Below, piece after piece: positions 58,362-64,000 of a stretch of 64,000 bases of DNA (positions within the stretch are counted from its first letter, which is position 1; the number at the start of each line of letters is the position of its first letter). The stretch comes from Deinococcus deserti VCD115. GTDB taxonomy: Bacteria > Deinococcota > Deinococci > Deinococcales > Deinococcaceae. Made by a program: the position numbers and the translations under genes. Location: contig NC_012526.1 of assembly GCF_000020685.1 (NCBI RefSeq), positions 2,682,001 through 2,746,000 of the forward strand. Direction: 5' to 3'. A model generated the notes under the pieces. The model saw only the letters and a list, made by a program, of their open reading frames with translations. It ran no database searches and was not told where the DNA came from.

Positions 58362-58472
58362 CTGAATAGAAAAGTTGGTTTTACAGAATTGTCATGCCTC
58401 TGACGGCAGAGCAGTCGAATCACCCATCATTCCGCTAGATACCGCCGTTGTTTTACTGAATAGAAAGTTAGT
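58362..58472 (+). repeat. Direct repeat upstream of the DUF4097-like gene
   Basis: CTGAATAGAAAAGTTGGT (58362-58379) and CTGAATAGAAAGTTAGT (58456-58472), 94 bases apart. The second copy abuts a -35 TTGACA (58474-58479) with -10 TTCTAT (58497-58502), so the pair may be regulator sites. Confidence 0.45.
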
Positions 58473-58519
58473 ATTGACACTTAGGTAAATCCATGTTTCT
58501 ATGTTTGCAGGAGGCGAGC

Positions 58520-59389
58520 ATGAGTGAGCAACATTCATCCGAGGAGTTCCGTGCCCAGGTTCAGCGTCTGGTGGCCGAAGGCAAACTCACCCCCGAGGAA
58601 GCCCAGGGGTTACTGGAGGGGTTCGATCAGCCCGACACACGCTCAATGGACGCGGTGTATACCGCATCTGGAGACGGCAACACCCCGCCCGACCTGAGAC
58701 TGAGCATTCAAGGGTTTGCGTTGCAGGTCGTGCAGGACGCAGCGCAGGTCAGCCCGCAGCTGCATGTCAGCGAGGATGGCCGGGTGTTCCTGGAAGCCAC
58801 TTCTCAGGGCTGGCACGTCGCCCGCCGGCCCGGCCAGAGCCACAACAACTGGCACAACGTCCGTGCCGTGCTGACAGTGCCGTTTACACCACGGCACGTG
58901 GTTGCCGAGGTCCACGGTGGGCACCTGTCCCTGCCGGATGTTTCCGGGGACATGCAGGCCAATGTGCACGGCGGCAATGTCCGCATGGGTCAGGCCCTCA
59001 GCCTGCAGGCCGAGGTTCATGGTGGACATCTGAGCGCCACCGAAATCGGCGGCCCTACCCGGCTGAATGTCAATGGAGGCAACCTCAGCCTGACTGGCGC
59101 CGCGTCGTTGAATGCCAGCGTCAATGGAGGCAACCTCAAGTGGGCCGGTGTGCTCGGAGAAGGCACCCACCGTCTGGAAGTGAATGCCGGGAACGCCACC
59201 TTACACCTCGACCCTGGCAGCAATCTGCGGGTGGACGCCGAGGTCACCATGGGCGCTTTCAAGGCAGACTTCCCCACCCACAAGCAGGGCAGTTTCGTGA
59301 CGACCCGTCATAGCGGCCAGCTCGGCACCGGAACAGGCAGCCTGAGCTGCCGTGTGGCTGCCGGACAAGTGAAGCTGGTCACCAGATGA
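58520..59389 (+). CDS. DUF4097-like beta-helix protein with SHOCT-like N-terminus
   Basis: 289 residues. N-terminal helical motif VQRLVAEGKLTPEEAQGLLEGF, then a right-handed beta-helix-like region with repeated HGGHLS / NGGNLS units (for example AEVHGGHLSLPDVSG, LNVNGGNLSLTGAA) from about 130 to 230. Such repeats are typical of DUF4097/adhesin-like proteins. AGGAGG precedes ATG 58520. First of a four-gene cluster sharing the N-terminal motif. Confidence 0.75.
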   Translation: MSEQHSSEEFRAQVQRLVAEGKLTPEEAQGLLEGFDQPDTRSMDAVYTASGDGNTPPDLRLSIQGFALQVVQDAAQVSPQLHVSEDGRVFLEATSQGWHVARRPGQSHNNWHNVRAVLTVPFTPRHVVAEVHGGHLSLPDVSGDMQANVHGGNVRMGQALSLQAEVHGGHLSATEIGGPTRLNVNGGNLSLTGAASLNASVNGGNLKWAGVLGEGTHRLEVNAGNATLHLDPGSNLRVDAEVTMGAFKADFPTHKQGSFVTTRHSGQLGTGTGSLSCRVAAGQVKLVTR

Positions 59390-59498
59390 CGGGGCCTGCT
59401 CTGACAGAGGCGTTGGGCCGCAGACCAAAATGCACTGACTTGACCATCAACAGGGGGGCCACAGGTCCGTCAGCCCCCCGGAAAGGAGGCGACCCGAG

Positions 59499-59864
59499 AT
59501 GACTGTTCCACTTTCTTCCCAACCCCTCCGCATTCACCCCGCTCCGGGACGCCTGCCGGCCTCATCGGGCCCAGTTGCCGCCACTGTCACGAAGTCCGGA
59601 CGGGGCTACCGTGTGATTCGCCAGGTCCGTCTGGCCTCTGACACTGTCCCGAGCCGCGTGAGTCTGTGGCAGCGTGTTCTGAACGTGCTGCACCCTTCTA
59701 TGGATGCGGAACAGCTTCATGCCCGCCAGTCCTCACAGCGGGCCCTGCACCAGGAGTCCTGGAGGTGCACTCTACCCATCCTGCTGGGCGGCCAGCTTGC
59801 CTTCCTTCCAGGCACCATTCTGTTCCCTCACCAGAGCGCAGCAGACCAAGGAGGCCTGTCATGA
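59499..59864 (+). CDS. Small protein of unknown function
   Basis: 121 residues. Strong ribosome site GGAAAGGAGG and an ATGA overlap with the next gene argue that it is real. Pro/Ser-rich N-terminus, then RVSLWQRVLNVLHPSMDAEQ and a hydrophobic stretch (LPILLGGQLAFLPGTILF) that may be a membrane segment. No family recognised. Confidence 0.6.
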   Translation: MTVPLSSQPLRIHPAPGRLPASSGPVAATVTKSGRGYRVIRQVRLASDTVPSRVSLWQRVLNVLHPSMDAEQLHARQSSQRALHQESWRCTLPILLGGQLAFLPGTILFPHQSAADQGGLS

Positions 59865-60520
59865 AGGAGAAAGTCAAACGTATTCTGGAGCTGGTGCGCG
59901 CCGGGAAACTCAGCCTGGAGGACGCTGCGCCCCTGCTGGCTGCGCTCAACACCCGTCTGGCGCTGACCGACAGTGACCGCGAACTGGTCGCCTCCCTGCT
60001 GGCCCGTGAGGAGCTTGACGCAGGTCAGGTGGCCGATCACCTGCTGCTGCTGCGCGGTGTCAGAGACACGCCGCCCTCCCCACCCCCACCCCCACGTCCC
60101 CCACGGGTGGTAGTAGGCGGCCGGACGATGCCCGGCATGGACGGCTTTGTCGAGCGTCTGTCCGGTGGCCTGGACGGTCTGTTCGACCGCGTCACCGAGC
60201 AGGTCGAACGGTCGATCGAGGGCACCATGCCGCCCCGGCACCGGAACGAGCCGGCGCACAGTGGCCAGGCCCACGGCTCGGCGCGCATTCTGCGGGTACA
60301 TGTCGAGTCCTCGGACGGCGACGAGTACTCGGCCAACCTGCCGGTCAGCCTGGCTCCTCATCTGCACAAGCTGATTCCGCCACACGGCCTGAGGGCCCTG
60401 GAAAAGGCGGGGTTGAGTCTGGAGGCACTGCAACTGCTGATCGAGGCTGATCCGCCTCCCGGTGACCTGATCAACGCCGAGGACTCGTCGGGCAACTCGG
60501 TCCGGATCACTCTCCGGTGA
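59861..60520 (+). CDS. SHOCT-like motif protein
   Basis: 219 residues. N-terminal VKRILELVRAGKLSLEDAAPLLAAL is the same short motif as in the gene at 58520. A Pro-run linker (SPPPPPRPPR) leads to an amphipathic middle part and a C-terminal domain (ILRVHVESSDGDEYSANLPV..LIEADPPPGDLINAEDSSGN). AAGGAGG precedes ATG 59861. Pairs with the DUF2089 protein that follows. Confidence 0.72.
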   Translation: MKEKVKRILELVRAGKLSLEDAAPLLAALNTRLALTDSDRELVASLLAREELDAGQVADHLLLLRGVRDTPPSPPPPPRPPRVVVGGRTMPGMDGFVERLSGGLDGLFDRVTEQVERSIEGTMPPRHRNEPAHSGQAHGSARILRVHVESSDGDEYSANLPVSLAPHLHKLIPPHGLRALEKAGLSLEALQLLIEADPPPGDLINAEDSSGNSVRITLR

Positions 60521-60579
60521 ATCCTGGTTCCATAACCCCTTCAGGGGTAACCGGCCCAGCCCACCCCTAAAGTATGTTT

Positions 60580-60933
60580 ATGCGCCACCTGCCTCTGCCT
60601 TTTCCTGACGAGACCGAATCGCCGCTGGTGACGGAACTCCGCTTTCCCACCAGTGGCGTCACGGTGCGCGGTGTCTTTGAGCTCAACGAGTTCGCGGTGC
60701 TGACGCCAGACAATCTGGAGTTCCTGAGGCTGTATATCCGGGTGCGCGGCAACCTTAAGGAAGTTGAGCGGGTACTGGGGGTCAGCTACCCCACGGTGCG
60801 GGCACGCTTCGATACCTTGCTGCGGGCCATCGGCTACGAACCCGAAATGGCCGATCCGCACGACGAGGTGCTGGAAAAGCTCGAACGCGGCGAAATCACC
60901 CCTGACGAGGCAGCCCGCAAGCTCAGGCGTTGA
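60580..60933 (+). CDS. DUF2089 transcription-regulator-like protein
   Basis: 117 residues. FELNEFAVLTPDNLEFLRLY then an HTH-like LKEVERVLGVSYPTVRARFD are DUF2089 features; the C-terminus EVLEKLERGEITPDEAARKL repeats the cluster's SHOCT-like motif. TAAAGT (60568-60573) is six bases before ATG 60580, favouring it over ATG 60574. Likely regulates the cluster. Confidence 0.82.
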   Translation: MRHLPLPFPDETESPLVTELRFPTSGVTVRGVFELNEFAVLTPDNLEFLRLYIRVRGNLKEVERVLGVSYPTVRARFDTLLRAIGYEPEMADPHDEVLEKLERGEITPDEAARKLRR

Positions 60934-60940
60934 GCTGCTT

Positions 60941-61471
60941 TCAGTCCCTGACCAGGGCTCCGAGGTCGTCCCAGACCATCCGCCGTTCTCGCAGTTCACC
61001 GCCGGGAACGGCAACGGTCTTCTCACCTGCCGGACGCGCGCCCTGCCGGACATACCACTCGCGTGCCGGGTTCAGGTCCAGGACCCACAGGGCCAGCGAG
61101 TTGGCTCCCCCGGCGTGAAGCTCACGAGCCAGAGTCAGCAGAAGCTGGCGGCCCATTCCCTGGCCCTGCACCCGCCGGAGACTGTAAAGCGTATACAACT
61201 CTGCACTGACCTCCGGGTGATCATGGGGTGGGCCGCCTGACGTGAGCCCCACGACCTCCCCGGCCTGTTCCGCCACAAAAACCGGCTGACCGCTGAGACC
61301 GATCGTCTGGGCCCAGGTCGCCCTACGCCGTTCCCGTGCCGCCTCATCGGTCATTCGGCTCAAGAATTCATGGGGGATCAGACCAGGATAGGTTTCTGCC
61401 CAGCTTTCCGTATGCACGGCGGCTATGACGGAGGCATCCTCAGGGCGCGCAGGCTGGACGGCAAAGGTCAT
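60941..61471 (-). CDS. GNAT acetyltransferase
   Basis: 176 residues. HTESWAETYPGLIPHEFLS at the start, acetyl-CoA loop LRRVQGQGMGRQLLLTLARE and ALWVLDLNPAREWYVRQGAR are the GNAT hallmarks. Target unknown. TAGGCT (61477-61482) lies five bases before the ATG. Convergent with the DUF2089 gene. Confidence 0.85.
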   Translation of the reverse strand: MTFAVQPARPEDASVIAAVHTESWAETYPGLIPHEFLSRMTDEAARERRRATWAQTIGLSGQPVFVAEQAGEVVGLTSGGPPHDHPEVSAELYTLYSLRRVQGQGMGRQLLLTLARELHAGGANSLALWVLDLNPAREWYVRQGARPAGEKTVAVPGGELRERRMVWDDLGALVRD

Positions 61472-61589
61472 GATTCAGCCTAGAAGAAGACGCCCAGTGA
61501 GTCTGCCTGATCTGGCGATCTGGCAAGGGGCCGAGAACGATTCATCTGAGACAGCGGGCCAGGAGTGCACTGCTCTCACTCAGATTCGG

Positions 61590-62585
61590 ATGCCCTGCAT
61601 AGACCTGACCGACTGGATCGCCGCCCAGAAGCTCCCCGAGCCATTCAGCGGTGTCATTTCCCTGACGCGCCCGGGGATGCGCCTGGAAGGGTGCTTCGGA
61701 CATGCCATCCGGGCCCTTGAGCTGCCCAATACCGCAGACACACGCTTCCAGATGGCGTCCGGGTGCAAGGTGTTCACGGCTGTGGCGGTGAGTCAGTTAA
61801 TGGAACAGGGCAGGGTCACGGAGCACACCCGGCTGCTTGACTGCGTAGACGCCGATCTTCCCCACATCGACCCTCGCGTCACCCTACATCAGCGGCTCAC
61901 GCACACCTCCGGGATGCCCGACTACTTCGACGAGGCAGTGATGCACGATTACGCGGACGTCTGGCGGGACCGGCCGATGTATCAGATTCAGCAGCCCAGG
62001 GACTTTCTGCCGCTGTTCAACCATCTGCCTATGGTGTTTTCGCCTGGCGAGCGCTTTGCCTACAACATTTCTGGCTTCATTCTCCTGGGGCTGGTGGTTG
62101 AAGCCCTCACCGGACAATCCTTCGCCAGTTATGTGCGTCAGCACGTCTTTACTCCTGCCGGAATGACGGATTCCGGATACTTCCGGGCAGACGACCTGCC
62201 TGACCGGACTGCCTACGCCTACCTCCAGCGCCCTGATGGCTCGTGGAGCACCAACATTTTCAGTGTGCCTGTCATGGGCGGACCGGATGGTGGGGCCTAC
62301 ACCACGGCTCCAGACATGGAACGCTTCTGGAAGGCCCTGTCGGATGGAACGCGGCTCAGCCCTGAATGGATCCTGCAGCTCAGAGTGGCGACCGGCAGAG
62401 ACAGGCCGCACACCCATTACGGATACGGGGTGTGGATAGAAGAAAGCGGCAGCGAACGCGCTTTCTTCGTAGAGGGATCCGATCCGGGCGTGGTTTTGCG
62501 GTCCTGGTTCGTTCCTGATTCGCAGACCGTGCTGACCGTTATGGGCAACACCGGTGGCGCCGCATGGCACTTTTTGATCCCTTGA
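61590..62585 (+). CDS. Serine hydrolase, class C beta-lactamase fold
   Basis: 331 residues. Catalytic S57-x-x-K60 (MASGCKVF), the YxN motif as YNIS in RFAYNISGF, and HTHYGYGVWI replacing the KTG-type motif. No signal peptide, so cytoplasmic and unlikely to confer drug resistance; more probably an esterase or peptidase. ATG 61590 chosen; no ribosome site is clear. Confidence 0.83.
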   Translation: MPCIDLTDWIAAQKLPEPFSGVISLTRPGMRLEGCFGHAIRALELPNTADTRFQMASGCKVFTAVAVSQLMEQGRVTEHTRLLDCVDADLPHIDPRVTLHQRLTHTSGMPDYFDEAVMHDYADVWRDRPMYQIQQPRDFLPLFNHLPMVFSPGERFAYNISGFILLGLVVEALTGQSFASYVRQHVFTPAGMTDSGYFRADDLPDRTAYAYLQRPDGSWSTNIFSVPVMGGPDGGAYTTAPDMERFWKALSDGTRLSPEWILQLRVATGRDRPHTHYGYGVWIEESGSERAFFVEGSDPGVVLRSWFVPDSQTVLTVMGNTGGAAWHFLIP

Positions 62586-62645
62586 AGTCTGCGCTCCTCG
62601 AAGGCCACCTCGCTCAATCCTGAGCGCGGACGTATCCGTCATGAG

Positions 62646-62682
62646 GCGCAGAGATGGGGCGAGGTGACTCCTGCGCTCTTTT
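62646..62682 (+). terminator. Weak terminator after the serine hydrolase
   Basis: 6-bp stem (GCGCAG/CTGCGC) with a 19-base loop followed by TCTTTT. Confidence 0.35.
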
Positions 62683-62739
62683 GATCAGAACCAGGGCCGC
62701 TGAGCCCCCACACACCTTCGCCAGCCTGCTGACCTGCGG

Positions 62740-63435
62740 TCAGTGGCTCTGTTCGAGGTACTGCTTCAGCGCGTCCATGCGCACGATGATGGGCGTGCGT
62801 GCCCGCACGATGGCGCCGTCCTGCTTGAGCTTGCCCAGGCTGTGGCTGACTGTCTCGCGGGTCGCGCCGACCATCCGGGCAATGTCTTCCTGGTTGAGCT
62901 TCAGGGCCAGTTCCACGCCCTGCGCGTGCGGCCGGCCGAACTCGCGTGCCAGCCGGTAGAGCAGGCTGGCAACGCGCTCGGGAGCACTGTAGGCGCTAAC
63001 GGCAGCGGACCAGGACTGGGCCTCGAACAGCCGGGCAGCCATCAGCCGGATCAGCTTCATGGCCAGTTCAGGCTTGCTGTTGAGGAGTTTTTGCAGTTCA
63101 TTGCGTGGCAGCACGATCAGGGTGGTGCGCTCCAGGGCTTCGGCCTGGGTGGGCCGACGCTCCTCAGCCTGCAGCAGCAGTTCACCAAAGGTGTCGTGCT
63201 GACCGATGACGCCCAGGATGGCTTCCTTGCCATTGGGAAACAGCTTGCTGATCTTGATCAGGCCGCTGCGCACGAAGTACAGCGCGTCTGCCGGATCATC
63301 CATGCGGTAGATCACTTCCCCGGGCTGGTAGGAACGGTAGGGGGTGGTGGCAGCGACCTGTTCCAGTTCGGCAAGTTCAAGGTCAGCGAACAGCTCCGTA
63401 CGCTTGAGATGCCAAACCAGACTTGGGTAATTCAT
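62740..63435 (-). CDS. CRP/FNR-family transcription regulator
   Basis: 231 residues. cNMP-binding domain (VIYRMDDPADALYFVRSGLI, GQHDTFGELLL) and C-terminal HTH (EDIARMVGATRETVSHSLGK). The phosphate-binding cassette reads FGELLLQAEERRPTQAEAL, diverged from cAMP-binding CRP, and there are no FNR Cys, so the ligand is unclear. D. radiodurans has a related stress regulator (DdrI); orthology is untested. ATG 63435 preferred. Divergent from the acyl-CoA dehydrogenase. Confidence 0.88.
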   Translation of the reverse strand: MNYPSLVWHLKRTELFADLELAELEQVAATTPYRSYQPGEVIYRMDDPADALYFVRSGLIKISKLFPNGKEAILGVIGQHDTFGELLLQAEERRPTQAEALERTTLIVLPRNELQKLLNSKPELAMKLIRLMAARLFEAQSWSAAVSAYSAPERVASLLYRLAREFGRPHAQGVELALKLNQEDIARMVGATRETVSHSLGKLKQDGAIVRARTPIIVRMDALKQYLEQSH

Positions 63436-63532
63436 GATCCTGTACACCATACCCGAAAACCCTGTGTTCAGCCGGTTGCGCAGGCCAATGTGGACGGACA
63501 GTGAGGCCACCGGAGTCCAGAGAAACCAGTAC

Positions 63533-63561
63533 GTGACTTTCGTTCGTACAAGTTTTATACT
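63533..63561 (+). promoter_or_regulatory. Promoter of the acyl-CoA dehydrogenase gene
   Basis: GTGACT (63533-63538), 17-base spacer, TATACT (63556-63561). A perfect 12-base palindrome AGACCCGGGTCT (63575-63586) lies just downstream of the predicted start, a plausible repressor site, and a small GGCGG/CCGCC hairpin (63598-63612) precedes the ribosome site AAGGAGGA. Confidence 0.65.
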
Positions 63562-63627
63562 CGGTCTAACCAACAGACCCGGGTCTCCTCCTGCCGCAGG
63601 CGGAACCCGCCTAAGGAGGATGGACCG

Positions 63628-64000
63628 ATGCCCACCTACAAAGCCCCACTGCGCGACATGAAATTCATCATGAACGAACTGCTCGACGCGCCCGCCCAGC
63701 TCTCGCAGATGCCCTTCTACACCACCAATGAGACCGCCGACGCCGACCTGATGACCCAGGTGCTGGAAGAAGCGGCCCGTTTCGTTGAAACCGAACTGGT
63801 GCCCTTGAACCGGGTCGGCGATCAGGAAGGCTGCACGCGTGACGAACAGGGCAACGTGACCACCCCCACCGGCTTCAAGGCTGCCTACCGGAAATACCGC
63901 GAGGCCGGCTGGACTGCCCTGGACGCTGACCCTGCCTATGGCGGGCAGGGCATGCCGCACCTGGTCAGCAACATGCTGGTCGAAATGATGTGCAGTGCCA
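63628..64000 (+). CDS. Acyl-CoA dehydrogenase, N-terminal part
   Basis: Open to the right edge (124 codons seen). The N-terminal region YKAPLRDMKFIMNELLDA, FVETELVPLNRVGDQEG and GWTALDADPAYGGQGMPHLV matches the larger acyl-CoA dehydrogenases with an extra N-terminal domain (DmdC/FadE-like). ATG 63628 has AAGGAGGA eight bases upstream. Oxidises an acyl-CoA with FAD. Confidence 0.88.
   Translation, partial: MPTYKAPLRDMKFIMNELLDAPAQLSQMPFYTTNETADADLMTQVLEEAARFVETELVPLNRVGDQEGCTRDEQGNVTTPTGFKAAYRKYREAGWTALDADPAYGGQGMPHLVSNMLVEMMCSA

Overview
The window is a GC-rich, densely packed chromosomal segment that reads as genus Deinococcus. The evidence is the futalosine menaquinone genes (mqnE, mqnA, menG), an archaeal-type phosphoglycerate mutase (apgM), an extended TrmB, TldD/TldE, DUF2382 stress proteins, OstA-like proteins and many genes with a -10 box only 5-8 bases before the start codon (the leaderless style known to be abundant in Deinococcus). 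I see no tRNA, rRNA, insertion sequence, CRISPR array or integrase. Assignment below genus is not possible from what I can see.

Layout. 1-6 kb: end of an OstA/LptA-like pair, ldh with a universal stress protein, a beta-CASP nuclease, a DUF3105 lipoprotein and a methyltransferase. 6-9 kb: the methionine importer metN-metI-metQ, read leftward, behind a SAM-I riboswitch with a clear terminator/antiterminator switch. 9-18 kb: trmB with a MnmG-like flavoprotein, an RluA-family protein lacking the usual catalytic Asp, a secreted subtilisin, a ComEC-like MBL protein with DUF3006, and tldD-tldE. 18-25 kb: a SUKH protein, mqnE/NTF2-like/mqnA, a pair of M16 peptidase subunits with complementary degeneration, an M23 peptidase and a GNAT. 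25.3-27.5 kb: a lower-GC cassette of unrecognised genes, one frameshifted. 27.5-30.4 kb: four overlapping genes (GGDEF-RHH fusion, deaminase, Nudix-methyltransferase fusion, histidine phosphatase). 30.4-34.2 kb: groES-groEL with a HAIR-like operator, two coupled P-loop kinases, and a candidate small RNA with its own promoter and terminator. 34.2-42.1 kb: acyl-CoA ligase, a secreted protein, two DUF2382 proteins, apgM, TerC, a SpoU methyltransferase and a cupredoxin. 42.3-49.4 kb: hemW, lpdA, two lipoproteins, kbl-like and menG. 49.4-58.3 kb: a decayed methyltransferase, cytochrome c, an alkyltransferase-like protein with a cell-wall amidase, a peptidoglycan-binding protein, agmatine deiminase with a tandem GNAT, a second decayed gene and an RNase II-type exonuclease. 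58.5-64 kb: a DUF4097/DUF2089-type envelope-stress cluster, GNAT, serine hydrolase, a CRP/FNR regulator and the start of an acyl-CoA dehydrogenase.

Common threads are respiration (menaquinone synthesis, cytochrome c, hemW), envelope upkeep (OstA-like proteins, amidase, M23, DUF4097 cluster) and stress handling (GroE, Usp, DUF2382, TldDE, ATL). Most operons here are very tight: stop and start codons share the four bases ATGA, GTGA or TTGA in over a dozen places. The least explained items are the 27.5-30.4 kb operon, the small RNA near 34 kb and the 25-27 kb cassette.
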